From Akkermansiaceae bacterium (GTDB lineage: Bacteria; Verrucomicrobiota; Verrucomicrobiia; Verrucomicrobiales; Akkermansiaceae), in assembly GCA_025362955.1 (NCBI GenBank), contig JANYFB010000280.1:1-34181 (forward strand): a stretch of 34,181 nucleotides of DNA, given 5' to 3'. Numbering within the stretch: the first letter of the stretch is position 1; each line of letters opens with the position of its first letter. Below, one piece after another: positions 1 to 9,695 of this stretch. The position numbers and the translations under genes were made by a program. A model generated the notes under the pieces. The model saw only the letters and a program-made list of their open reading frames with translations. It did no database searches and was not told the DNA's origin.

Positions 1-2
1 GC

Positions 3-1880
3 TCAACCACGATTTCCGCAGGAACCCTGAAGATGGGCTCTGGAACAGCACTTCCAGCCAATACACTGGCCAGCGGCGCGAACCTGGTCATCAACACTGG
101 AGGCACGCTGGACCTCAGTGCCAACAGTATCGCGCTCGGCGTAGTTCCGACCGGCACTGGGGGCACGATCACCAACGGCTCCGCCACGAACAGCACCGCG
201 ACATTGACTTTCAACGGTGGCGGCACCCTGGCTCAAACGCTCACCGACAGCAACTCCACCTCGGCGGGAACCGGCAAGCTAGCGCTTTCCATCACGGGTG
301 GAGCGCTGACGATTAATACCACCAATACCTACACCGGAGGCACCTCGATCACCGGTGGCACGGTTACGGCAAACGGATCAAACCCTTTCGGCGCGAATGC
401 CTCGACGGCCACCGTTTCCGTCACCAGTCCCGGCACCTTGATTCTCGCATCACCCGGCAACTTTACCTACTCCAACACCTTCAGCGGCAGCGGCCTGCTA
501 AAGGTTACGTCCCCGAACGCCGGCAGCGATACTATCGTCAACAATTTCGGCGTCTTCAGCGGGACCCTCGAAGTTGCGACATCGGGTAACAACAAGTTGC
601 AGATCAATTCCAGCATTCCCACGAATCTTTCCAGCGCTACTTTGCTGATTGATAATGGGAGTCAGTATTTCACCGGAGGCAACGTGAACTTCGGCACCAT
701 CAACTTACAGGGAATCGGCAACGGTGAAAATCGCGGCGCCATCCGCCTCAATGGCAACGGTACCACGACTGGCGTTCTCGGGGGAAATCTTTCCCTCCAA
801 GGCAACACCACCATCGGCAGCGAAGGCGGCACGCTCACGGGCAGCATCTCCACCGGAGTGGCTGGGACGAGCACTCTGACCATGGGAACGAGCAATAGCA
901 GCGGCGCGGCCCTTCTTAGTGGTGCCCTCTCCAACGGCACCGGCACTCTCGCTCTGACGCAGTTCAACGGCACTACCACTCTTTCCAGTACCAACACCTA
1001 CACCGGCGTGACGACAATCACTGCCGGTACGCTCAAAGCAGGCTCTACCGGAGCATTCAGTGCCAACTCGGCGGTCACCTTGGCGAATACATCAAGCGCG
1101 ATCCTGGACACCACAGGCTTCAACACTTCCGTCGGTTCCCTGAGTGGTGGCGGGGCCAGCGGCGGTAACGTCACACTCGGCTCGGCCACTTTGACATCCG
1201 GCAGCGATGGCAGCAGCACATCCTACGCAGGAGTAATTTCCGGCACCAATGGAGCGTTTACGAAAACCGGCGGCGGCACCCAAACTCTAACCGGCACCAG
1301 CTCCTACACCGGTGCAACTACCATCAATGGGGGCAGGTTGCTGGTAAATGGGAATATCTCTACCAGTTTGCTAACAACCGTTGCCTCCGCCGGGACGCTC
1401 GGAGGGTCCGGCACCGTTGGCGCGGTGACTGTCTTGTCCGGAGGAACGATCGCTCCCGGCAATAGTCCTGGCATTCTTTCCACGGGTAGCGCAACGCTTG
1501 ATGTCGGCTCCTCCTTGGGCATCGAAATCAATGGAACCACCGTTGGCACCACTTATGACCAGCTCAATGTCACCGGTTTGGTTTCTCTAGCAGGAGCAAT
1601 TTCTGTTAGCACAGGCTACACTCCGACCAATAGCACCTTGTTTTTCATTATTGCCAATGACAGCACCGATGCGATCACCGGTACTTTCAGCAATGCTACA
1701 ATCAACGGTGCAACCTACACCCTCGGCGGGCAGGATTTCCAAATCAGTTATTTCGGAGACTCCACCGGCAACACTTTTACCGGCGGTAACGATGTCGTGC
1801 TGATGGCTGTCCCCGAACCCTCAGCTGCCGCATTGCTAGGAGCTGTGGGTGTCATTCTGCTGCTCCGCCGACGCCGCTGA
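3..1880 (+). CDS. Autotransporter-type beta-strand repeat protein with PEP-CTERM tail (5' partial)
   Basis: The frame is open to the left edge of the window; the ORF-track ATG at 33 is internal, because TISAGTL-like repeat sequence precedes it. The protein is Gly/Thr/Ser/Asn-rich and carries several autotransporter-associated beta-strand repeats of the form GTLTLTGTNTYTGGTTINGGTL, for example NTYTGGTSITGGTV and SSYTGATTINGGRL. These are expected to stack into a beta-helix passenger. The last 23 residues are a textbook PEP-CTERM sorting signal: VPEP, a hydrophobic helix, then RRRR. In this family the tail is processed by an exosortase; none is encoded in the window. I infer a secreted, surface-retained protein. 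Residues 121-440 (counted from the ATG at 33) are closely related to the C-terminal part of the next gene. The N-terminus and signal peptide lie outside the window. Confidence 0.9.
   Translation, partial: STTISAGTLKMGSGTALPANTLASGANLVINTGGTLDLSANSIALGVVPTGTGGTITNGSATNSTATLTFNGGGTLAQTLTDSNSTSAGTGKLALSITGGALTINTTNTYTGGTSITGGTVTANGSNPFGANASTATVSVTSPGTLILASPGNFTYSNTFSGSGLLKVTSPNAGSDTIVNNFGVFSGTLEVATSGNNKLQINSSIPTNLSSATLLIDNGSQYFTGGNVNFGTINLQGIGNGENRGAIRLNGNGTTTGVLGGNLSLQGNTTIGSEGGTLTGSISTGVAGTSTLTMGTSNSSGAALLSGALSNGTGTLALTQFNGTTTLSSTNTYTGVTTITAGTLKAGSTGAFSANSAVTLANTSSAILDTTGFNTSVGSLSGGGASGGNVTLGSATLTSGSDGSSTSYAGVISGTNGAFTKTGGGTQTLTGTSSYTGATTINGGRLLVNGNISTSLLTTVASAGTLGGSGTVGAVTVLSGGTIAPGNSPGILSTGSATLDVGSSLGIEINGTTVGTTYDQLNVTGLVSLAGAISVSTGYTPTNSTLFFIIANDSTDAITGTFSNATINGATYTLGGQDFQISYFGDSTGNTFTGGNDVVLMAVPEPSAAALLGAVGVILLLRRRR
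393..1352 (+). repeat. Duplicated 320-residue module, copy A
   Basis: This part of the first gene aligns throughout with 7366-8314 in the second gene. Shared runs include ENRGAIRLN, QYFTG, TIGSEGG, AGSTGAFS and SAVTLANT, in the same order with only short indels. Similarity is visible at DNA level too (for example accggagcattcag in both). It is too long and too ordered to be just the generic repeat, so a segmental duplication or recombination between neighbouring genes is the simplest reading. Confidence 0.85.
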
Positions 1881-1953
1881 TTTCCTTTCGATACTTTATT
1901 TTTTCATCTCTAAAATCTGCTCCATCTTTTCCATTACTAAACCATTTAAACCC

Positions 1954-4900
1954 ATGAAACTACATTCGTCTCACCGCGCTTTCCTCATCCTCGCTGGCTC
2001 CGCTACCGCATTCATTTTCACTCATTCGGCGCGGGCCGCGAATGCTGCTTGGTCCACCACTCCCGGTAGCATGTATTTCACCGGTAACAACTGGACGACC
2101 GGCGCCACTACCCCTGGAGCTCCTACCGGCACGATTGCTTCCGGCGATGGTCTCTATTTCGGCACCTCCAGCCTCACCACCCTTTATAACAACGAGACGG
2201 TCGGTTTTGCTGTAGGTGGCGGTGGCACCCCGGGATTTGTGTTCAATTCCGGCGCGGCAGCTTTCATCATCAATGGCAATTCGCTGGTTCTAAATGGCGA
2301 CATCACAAACAGCAGCACCAATCTTCAAACGATCAACACCCCGTTGACTTCTGGTTTCGCCCGCAATTTCACCACGTCAGCGGGTGGCGGCGATCTTACG
2401 TTTGGCGGTTCCCTCACGGCGACCGGCGGAGCAATCGCAAAAGCAGGGGCGGGTACGCTGACTCTCGGCGGCCCGACCAATACCTCGAACCAAGCGTTCA
2501 ATGTAAACGCCGGGACTTTGGATATCGGCGCCTATGGCATTACACTTTCCAACGGAACTCTTCTTCAAACAACCGGTAGCGGCACCGTTAATGCGACCGG
2601 GGGTGGGACGATCAAGCTAAATGTTGCCTTTGGTGACCTCGGGGTCTCAAGCGGCAGTGGAACGCTGACCATCAATGCGGTCATTGCCAATGGCTCGACA
2701 AACGGTATCGACCTCTATGGTGGAAGTGCGACGGGGACGGTCGTCTTGGGTGGGGCGAACACCCAAACCGGCAATAGCAATCTTCAACAAGGCAACCTGC
2801 GCCTTGCCAATAGTTTGGCACTACAGAATAGCACCCTCAACTTCAATGGCTTCGCAGCGAGTGGCACCAGCCTTACATTTGACTCATCCGTCGCCTCCAA
2901 CACATTTCTGTTAGGAGGACTCACGGCCAACGTATCTGGAGGAGCCTCCCGCGATTTCGCCCTGCAGAATACGGCTGCGGCACCCATTTCGCTAATTGTC
3001 GGTAATAACAACTCGGCCCAGACCTATGGCGGCATCATGAGCGGCGCGGGCAGCCTCACAAAAGTAGGGACAAACACACAGACACTAACAGGGGCCAATG
3101 CCTATACCGGCGGTACCGTTGTGACCTTGGGATTTCTGACCCTCGACTTCAACGCCGCTACGATTGCATCCAACATTCTCTACAATGGTGTAACGGCCGC
3201 CGGATTGACCTTGGGTGGAGCTTCTTCGGGAATGAACGGGGTTCCCGGCCAAGGTTTCCCGGGAGTAGCGACGCAAGCCAAAGCCAACACCGCTACCGTC
3301 CAGACTTTTGGTGGACTTACCTTAAATCCGAGTATGGATATCCTCACTGCCCGGGGAATCGGCACGGGTAACATGACGGTCACCCTCGGTGCCATCACGC
3401 ACAACCCAGGCGGGAGTATCAATTTCAGCCGTCTTAATGATGTGGTTGTCAGCACTGGTGCGGGCATCTTCGCTACCACCACTACTAACGGTGCAAGTGG
3501 TATCTTGGGAGCTTGGGCGGTGACAAATCCTGCCACAAGCCAAACCACCAATTTCGTAAATCCAACCGACTACGCAGCGGTCTCAGGGGGAAATATCGTA
3601 GCTTATACAGGCTACAACGTCGTGACAGGTGGAAGCACCCTTGCAAGTGTGGCGGCCAACAACAACCGCGTCACGGCGTCGGGAACCATCGCGCTGGCTG
3701 CAGCAGGCGTGGTCACCACGGACCTCAACACCCTCAGCCTCGCATCCACTGCCACGGGTGCGACTACCGTCACCATCGGCGCTTCCGGCACCCTCCGACT
3801 GGGTGCGAATGGCGGCATGTTCGACTCCAGTGGCGGCGGCAATATCACGGTCAGTGGCGGAACCCTAACCGCAGGTGGGACTCCCGATACAGCGGGTGAA
3901 ATCAACCTGATCGGCGGTGGTCCCAGCAATCCATTTACTTTAAATTCTGTCATCGCCAATAACGGCACGGGGGCTGTGGCTCTCTCGATCACCAGTTATG
4001 GAAATGGGAACATCACCATCGGGGGGACTAACACCTACACCGGCGGCACCTTCCTCAACAGCGGTCGCACGCAGGCAAATAGCAGCGCTGCGTTCGGCAC
4101 CGGGGCCGTCACAATCATGCCCTATGCACAGGCTTACTTGAATTCCTCAACCTTTGCCAATGACTTCAATATTTCCGGCAATGGCACGGGGAATACCGAC
4201 ACGCCCTCAGCCATTCGTTTTCAAGGACCCAACACAATCACCGGAAAAGTCACTTTGCTAAGTGATGCAGTGATCGGGATTCGCGGCGGTACGGGCAACT
4301 TCATCACCGGTAAAATCACCGGCAATTACAACTTGACCATCGGCGAGGGCACCGGCTTCGGCGACATCACCATCTCCAATACGGCCAACGACTTCGGTGG
4401 CAGGCTCAACATTAATAACGAGGCGGTGATTCTCGGAGCATCAGGAGTCATTCCCGATGCCAGCACCGTCAATTTCTCTAACGCGGCCTCAAAGCTGATC
4501 TTGAACGGGTTCAACGAAACCATCGGCGGGATACTCAACACCGGCGGCAACACCTCCGCGCTCTTCGAGGCTTCGGAAAGCGGCAGCAGCAAAGTCTCGG
4601 TCCTGACGGACAATCAGACGTTTAGCAGCACGTTCAACGGAATCCTCCGCAACTCCGCTAGTGGCTCGGGCAACCTCCTTTCGCTGGTCAAAACCGGTGC
4701 TGGGACTCTAACCCTGACCAACGCTGCGAATTTAAGCGGTTACACCGGCGGAACGACCATCAATGGGGGCGCGATTCAGTTAGGCGTAAGCAGCGGCGCC
4801 ACTTTCAGCGCCATCGGTTCCACTACTGGCGCATTGACCGTAAACACGGGCGGCACCTTGGACATGAATGGCTTCAATCAGACAGTCGGACCCCTGACTG

Positions 4901-7900
4901 GCACCGGCGGTCTTATTACTAGTAGCGCCGTCGGCACCCTGACTCTTACGACCGGGGATGTGACTAACACGACCTTCGCTGGTGCAATCCGGGATGGAAA
5001 CGCAACTTCGATCTCGCTGGTCAAACAAGGTGCCGGAACCCTCACACTCACCGGAATCAATACCTACTCAGGAACGACAACGGTCAATGTGGGCGCGCTT
5101 CAGATCGGAACGGGCGGCAGTATTGTCCCCGCCGCGGCGGTCACTCTATCAGGCACTGGAACCCTCATCGTTGGGGACGCGACAGGTCCCGTCGCGCAGA
5201 CTTTTAATAACCTTACTTCTGTCTCCGGATCGTCAATCGTCGGCGGTGCGGCCACTGCTTCGACACTAACCCTGAACGGAGCCGGTACTGTTACCTATCC
5301 AGCCTCCTTCGGCGGCGCGGGAACGAATCAGAACAATCTGAACCTGATCATCGCTGGCACGGCGTCGCCTGTTAGTATTCTTGGCGGCACCAGTACTTAT
5401 ACGGGAACGACCACGATCAACAGCGGCAGCAACCTGGCGCTCACGGGTAAATTGGGAACCACGGCCACCACCATCAATTCCGGCGGGACATTTTCCGGCT
5501 TCGGCAATGGCACCACCACAGGGGTCATCGGCGGAAATCTGACCGGCTCGGGCGGCGCTACCATTTCCCTTACAAACACCTCAGGCAGTCTAACGGCAGG
5601 CAACATCGCCCTTGGCAATGGCTCGGCCTATGGCGCAGGTAACTATTCGACTTTGACCTTCACCCTCGCAGCCGGAAATTTGGTGGAATCCTTGAACACG
5701 CCAGGCACGCTCAACATAAATAGTGGCGGTGCCTTCGTGAACGTGACCAACCCGGCGCAGAACGGCACCTTCGTTCTCGCCAATTACACCGGCGGACTTA
5801 CCGGCTCTGGTGGCTTCTCCCTCAGCAGCACGACTCCCAACGTCCTCACCCAAAACTCCGGGCGGAACGTCGAAACACTCACCGTAGGTTCTAACACGCT
5901 GACCCTCGTCATCAGCGGTGCGGGTGCTCCCGGAGTAGCCTACTTCAACGGCGGTGCTACGGTCGGAAGCAGGACCATTTGGAACAATCTTTCTGACCCG
6001 AGTTTCGTCAATTTCTCGACCGATCTAGCAGGATTGAATGACGGGGGAAATACAGTTGGCGCACTCAGCGATGTGATTCTCAATGCAAACAACGCCACGA
6101 CCAACGTAGGCAGTGCTTCGATCACCGAAACGCTCGGTGCCAGCACGATTATCAACAGCCTGCGGGTGAATGGTAACGGAACCACCACCATCGGTGCGGA
6201 TGGATCGATTCTTACAATCAATGCGTTGGGCGATGCCAATACCGATACCGGCGGCGGCTTCACCGGCAACCCCGCCGGTGTGGGTATCGTCATCGCCAGC
6301 AGTGCGAATGCCTTCACGGTGAACGTTCCTGTGGAATTGGGTAACGATCAATCCTGGACAAACAACTCCGGGAACTTGTTCACCAAATCAGGCACAGTGT
6401 CCGGGAAAGCCTTGGTTGCCTCTACCCTTGCCCTCAGCAACTCGAATTCCGGGGGCACCACCCTCCCAGGCATAATCGGAAACGGAGCGGGCGGCACGCT
6501 TGCTTTGGCCGTCAACAACACTGGCTCCGGGGTGACGACTCTAGGGGCAACGAATTCCTATAGTGGTGGTACCACTCTGAACGGCGGGACCTTAACCGCA
6601 ACCGTCAGCGGTGGTTTCGGCCTTGGAAACGTCACCGTTAATCCGACCAACACGACTGCCTCCGCAGCAGACGACAGCACCTTGAACACCAACGGAAGCA
6701 TCGCATCCACAGCCGCACTCACAGTAAATAGCGAAACGGGCGACGGCGGGTTCGGAATTGGCACAGTTAATTTCAACGGCGCTACCCCAGTGATCGGCAG
6801 TCTCTCTGGAAATGGTTTCGTCGTCCTCGATAATGCGGGCGGTACGGCATTCACCGTCGGCAGCACGAACAACCTTTCTTCAACATTCTCCGGTGTCATC
6901 TCAAACGGCCTGGGAACCGGCACCCTCATCAAGGCGGGCACGGGAACCCTGCTGCTCTCCGGGACTAACACCTTCACCGGCGGCACGATCCTGAACGCGG
7001 GAATCCTCCAAATCGGCAATGCAGGCGCCTTCGGCACCACCAGCCGGGCACTGGCATTCGGTGTGAATAGCACGGGCAAACTCCAACTGAACGGCACCAG
7101 CCTCTCCCTAACCGACCTCACCACCAACGCTACCGTCGGCACTCCCATCATCGAAAGCGGTTCGGCTTCTGCGGGAACTGATACACTAACCGTGACCACA
7201 GCCAGCACCGATGCCTATGCGGGCGTGCTGCAAAACGGTGGAACCCGTTTGCTTGGATTAACGAAGAGCGGTACGGGCACACTTACCTTAAGCGGAACCA
7301 ATACATTCAGCGGCAACATCGCGGTGACAGGTGGGACACTGGCAGTTGGCAACGTCGCCACTATTGGCGCCAATGTTTCAACCACTTCGGTAAATATCAC
7401 TAGCCCCGGCATCCTGGCAATCACTTCCACTGCCAACCAAACTTATGCAGACACGTTTACCGGAAATGGCAAAATTCTCTGCACTTTGAATACGGGAGGT
7501 TCGGACACGATTTTCACTAACTTCAATGCATTTACTGGCACTCTGGAGTTATCTGGACCCGGCGGAAACTCTAACAAGTTGCAAATCACGGGGAATATCA
7601 CCTCGAATCTTTCCACCGCTCAGTTGCAAGTGAATAACAATGCTCAGTATTTCACCGGCACAGGCACGGTGAACTTCGGTAACATCAGTATCATCGGCAA
7701 CGGCAACAACGAGAACCGCGGTGCCATCCGACTGAATACAGGTACGCTTGGCGGTAATATTTCGCTTGCTGGCAACTCTACAATCGGCAGCGAGGGTGGG
7801 GTGCTGACCGGCAACATCAGCAGCGGCATCGCCGGCAACAACACCCTCACGATGGGAACCGGCAATAGCACTGGCACAGCACTATTGAGTGGAAATGTCA

Positions 7901-9069
7901 GCAATGGCACCGGCACGCTTGCAATTACCCAAGCGAATGGAACCACCACCCTATCCGGCGCGAACAGCTACAGCGGTGCAACAACGATTAACTTCGGGGT
8001 CTTCAAGGCCGGTTCCACCGGAGCATTCAGCCCCGCCTCCGCAGTCACCTTGGCGAATACGAATGGCGCGACGCTCAATACCACCGGTTTCAACACCACC
8101 ATCGGCTCACTTGCTGGCGGTGGTGCCACCGGCGGGAACGTGGTCCTCGGCGCGGCCACCCTCACCACCGGTGCCATCGGCTCCACGACTTCATACGCCG
8201 GGGTGATTTCCGGCAGCGGAGGCGGACTCACGAAAACCGGAGCAGGCACCCAGACCCTCTCCGCCATCAATACCTACACCGGCGCAACTACCGTCAATGC
8301 CGGTATTTTAAAACTCGGCGCGGCAGGCTCCATCGCTGCCAGCTCGGGTGTTAGCTTGGCAACGGGAGCTGTGCTTGATACCACCGCACAATCATTCTCC
8401 ATGGCAGGCGGACAACCGTTCACCATTCACCTGGATGGCACAGGCGCTGGCTCCAGTGGGAAAATTTTGGCAGCAGGTCTTAACATCTCGAGTGGAGTCG
8501 TGAACCTCACCATCGACAACCCCCTCAACGACTCCGCCTATGTGATCGCCGATTACACCGGCACCGTTACCACAACCTTCGGCACGATCACTGGCATTCC
8601 CACCGGCTACACGATCAACTATGCTTACAACAGTGGCACTCAGATCGCAATCGTCCAATCTGGATATGACTCTTGGGCTTTAAGTTATGGACTTACCGGA
8701 GCGGATGCCCTCCCTAGCGCAGATCCAGATAACGATGGAATTAAAAATCTGTTGGAATATGTCCTCAGCGGTAATCCTACAGTTTCCTCTCAATCTATCC
8801 TACCTACCCAAGATAGTTCAGGTGCCAACCTCGTGTTCACCTTCACCCGCAGCGATGCTTCGGAAACGGACACCACCCAAATCTTCCAATATGGCACCGA
8901 TCTAACCGGATGGACGAATGTGTCTATCGGTGCCGCCAGTACTGGACCGGATGGAAATGGCGTCACCGTCGATATCGTTGAAAACCTCCTCGCCCCGGAC
9001 ACCGTCACCGTCACCGTTCCCAAGGGAGCCCACACGGTACTCTTCGGTCGCTTGGACGTGACCAAATAA
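1954..9069 (+). CDS. Giant secreted autotransporter-type beta-strand repeat protein, no PEP-CTERM
   Basis: The product is 2371 residues. The ATG at 1954 is preferred over the ORF-track start at 1849 because it gives a clean signal peptide (MKLHSSHRAF, a hydrophobic stretch, then ARA-A cleavage) and avoids overlap with the previous gene. About a dozen autotransporter-associated beta-strand repeats are visible, such as GTLTLTGINTYSGTTTVNVG and GTLLLSGTNTFTGGTILNAG, predicting a long beta-helix. No beta-barrel translocator is visible at the end, so classical type V secretion is unlikely. The last 140 residues form a separate domain starting near YDSWALSYGL and containing DPDNDGIKNLLEYVL, a calcium-loop-like motif common at the ends of verrucomicrobial exported proteins. 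No VPEP...RRR tail is present, unlike both neighbours. It is separated by 73 bp of AT-rich DNA from the gene upstream. Function is inferred as a surface or extracellular matrix protein; the ligand is unknown. Confidence 0.9.
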   Translation: MKLHSSHRAFLILAGSATAFIFTHSARAANAAWSTTPGSMYFTGNNWTTGATTPGAPTGTIASGDGLYFGTSSLTTLYNNETVGFAVGGGGTPGFVFNSGAAAFIINGNSLVLNGDITNSSTNLQTINTPLTSGFARNFTTSAGGGDLTFGGSLTATGGAIAKAGAGTLTLGGPTNTSNQAFNVNAGTLDIGAYGITLSNGTLLQTTGSGTVNATGGGTIKLNVAFGDLGVSSGSGTLTINAVIANGSTNGIDLYGGSATGTVVLGGANTQTGNSNLQQGNLRLANSLALQNSTLNFNGFAASGTSLTFDSSVASNTFLLGGLTANVSGGASRDFALQNTAAAPISLIVGNNNSAQTYGGIMSGAGSLTKVGTNTQTLTGANAYTGGTVVTLGFLTLDFNAATIASNILYNGVTAAGLTLGGASSGMNGVPGQGFPGVATQAKANTATVQTFGGLTLNPSMDILTARGIGTGNMTVTLGAITHNPGGSINFSRLNDVVVSTGAGIFATTTTNGASGILGAWAVTNPATSQTTNFVNPTDYAAVSGGNIVAYTGYNVVTGGSTLASVAANNNRVTASGTIALAAAGVVTTDLNTLSLASTATGATTVTIGASGTLRLGANGGMFDSSGGGNITVSGGTLTAGGTPDTAGEINLIGGGPSNPFTLNSVIANNGTGAVALSITSYGNGNITIGGTNTYTGGTFLNSGRTQANSSAAFGTGAVTIMPYAQAYLNSSTFANDFNISGNGTGNTDTPSAIRFQGPNTITGKVTLLSDAVIGIRGGTGNFITGKITGNYNLTIGEGTGFGDITISNTANDFGGRLNINNEAVILGASGVIPDASTVNFSNAASKLILNGFNETIGGILNTGGNTSALFEASESGSSKVSVLTDNQTFSSTFNGILRNSASGSGNLLSLVKTGAGTLTLTNAANLSGYTGGTTINGGAIQLGVSSGATFSAIGSTTGALTVNTGGTLDMNGFNQTVGPLTGTGGLITSSAVGTLTLTTGDVTNTTFAGAIRDGNATSISLVKQGAGTLTLTGINTYSGTTTVNVGALQIGTGGSIVPAAAVTLSGTGTLIVGDATGPVAQTFNNLTSVSGSSIVGGAATASTLTLNGAGTVTYPASFGGAGTNQNNLNLIIAGTASPVSILGGTSTYTGTTTINSGSNLALTGKLGTTATTINSGGTFSGFGNGTTTGVIGGNLTGSGGATISLTNTSGSLTAGNIALGNGSAYGAGNYSTLTFTLAAGNLVESLNTPGTLNINSGGAFVNVTNPAQNGTFVLANYTGGLTGSGGFSLSSTTPNVLTQNSGRNVETLTVGSNTLTLVISGAGAPGVAYFNGGATVGSRTIWNNLSDPSFVNFSTDLAGLNDGGNTVGALSDVILNANNATTNVGSASITETLGASTIINSLRVNGNGTTTIGADGSILTINALGDANTDTGGGFTGNPAGVGIVIASSANAFTVNVPVELGNDQSWTNNSGNLFTKSGTVSGKALVASTLALSNSNSGGTTLPGIIGNGAGGTLALAVNNTGSGVTTLGATNSYSGGTTLNGGTLTATVSGGFGLGNVTVNPTNTTASAADDSTLNTNGSIASTAALTVNSETGDGGFGIGTVNFNGATPVIGSLSGNGFVVLDNAGGTAFTVGSTNNLSSTFSGVISNGLGTGTLIKAGTGTLLLSGTNTFTGGTILNAGILQIGNAGAFGTTSRALAFGVNSTGKLQLNGTSLSLTDLTTNATVGTPIIESGSASAGTDTLTVTTASTDAYAGVLQNGGTRLLGLTKSGTGTLTLSGTNTFSGNIAVTGGTLAVGNVATIGANVSTTSVNITSPGILAITSTANQTYADTFTGNGKILCTLNTGGSDTIFTNFNAFTGTLELSGPGGNSNKLQITGNITSNLSTAQLQVNNNAQYFTGTGTVNFGNISIIGNGNNENRGAIRLNTGTLGGNISLAGNSTIGSEGGVLTGNISSGIAGNNTLTMGTGNSTGTALLSGNVSNGTGTLAITQANGTTTLSGANSYSGATTINFGVFKAGSTGAFSPASAVTLANTNGATLNTTGFNTTIGSLAGGGATGGNVVLGAATLTTGAIGSTTSYAGVISGSGGGLTKTGAGTQTLSAINTYTGATTVNAGILKLGAAGSIAASSGVSLATGAVLDTTAQSFSMAGGQPFTIHLDGTGAGSSGKILAAGLNISSGVVNLTIDNPLNDSAYVIADYTGTVTTTFGTITGIPTGYTINYAYNSGTQIAIVQSGYDSWALSYGLTGADALPSADPDNDGIKNLLEYVLSGNPTVSSQSILPTQDSSGANLVFTFTRSDASETDTTQIFQYGTDLTGWTNVSIGAASTGPDGNGVTVDIVENLLAPDTVTVTVPKGAHTVLFGRLDVTK
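7366..8314 (+). repeat. Duplicated 320-residue module, copy B
   Basis: This is the counterpart of copy A at 393-1352. After this block the two proteins diverge completely. Copy A continues into a PEP-CTERM end, while copy B continues into the DPDNDGIKNLLEYVL-type C-terminal domain. Confidence 0.85.
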
Positions 9070-9258
9070 AACTCATGGTACAAGTCTCAAAAATTCTGAC
9101 TGACGAGATTTCCAAGGTAACTTAATTTTTACTGCATCGCCTCATTGTCCGAACCAAATTCGCTCCCCTGCCCCTTGGTGAAAAGGGCAGGTCAAAAAGC
9201 TCGGCTGTCTTCAAACACGGGCGAGCGTTGCAAACCCAAAAACCCCTCAGCTGATCAA

Positions 9259-9558
9259 ATGAAATTCCGTGTTTTCGGGGGACTTCCCGTGCGTCTGCAA
9301 ACTCTCTCGATAGTTTGTCGGCTTGGCCTCACCGTCATGCTCCTCAGCTCATCGCAGATTGTAAGTGCAACACCTGAAGTGTTCACTTCGGAGATTACCC
9401 CGCCGCTGACCGGTCCCGTTAAATCTCGCGCCACGCTTCGCAGTGAAACTGCTGCCTCTTGGATGAAAGTTCCAGAACCATCGGGCGCGGCCTTGTTCGG
9501 TGGACTTGGTGCGCTGTTACTGCTCCGTCGCCGCCGCGAACCCAATCTCTCGCACTAA
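9259..9558 (+). CDS. Mini PEP-CTERM protein (99 aa)
   Basis: The ORF track starts at 9145, but the first 38 residues there look non-coding. The ATG at 9259 (MKFRVFGGLPVRLQTL) gives a signal peptide with a hydrophobic core (LGLTVMLLSSSQIVSA). About 35 residues with no recognisable fold follow, and then a PEP-CTERM tail VPEPSGAALFGGLGALLLLRRRR with six extra residues (EPNLSH). The mature region between the two targeting signals is therefore tiny. It sits 189 bp downstream of the giant repeat protein, which lacks such a tail. It may be a real small surface or decoy protein, or the relic of a larger PEP-CTERM gene whose passenger was deleted. I cannot choose between these from sequence alone. Confidence 0.6.
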   Translation: MKFRVFGGLPVRLQTLSIVCRLGLTVMLLSSSQIVSATPEVFTSEITPPLTGPVKSRATLRSETAASWMKVPEPSGAALFGGLGALLLLRRRREPNLSH

Positions 9559-9695
9559 TCCGTGGTGAGCGTGGCTGGAATAAGGTCGTGTGATCGGTTT
9601 GATGTGAATTGGTCGAAAGGTTAGAGACCTCGTGGCGTTATTGGTATGCACGTCCCGTCTGACCGGGTCGTTACGTCCCGCTTCCTAATCATTCT

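Noticed and set aside
6558-7208. 216-aa antisense ORF inside the giant repeat protein (and similar ones at 662-997, 3180-3551, 7644-7949)
   Set aside because: Pro/Val-rich translations are the mirror of Gly/Thr/Asn repeats on the coding strand; no start context or domain is seen.
393-8314. Repetitive DNA read as a CRISPR array
   Set aside because: The repeats are degenerate, coding, and in frame in long proteins, with no constant repeat and unique spacer pattern.
9167-9191. CCTGCCC/GGGCAGG hairpin as terminator of the giant repeat gene
   Set aside because: No T-tract follows on either strand and it lies about 100 bp after the stop codon.
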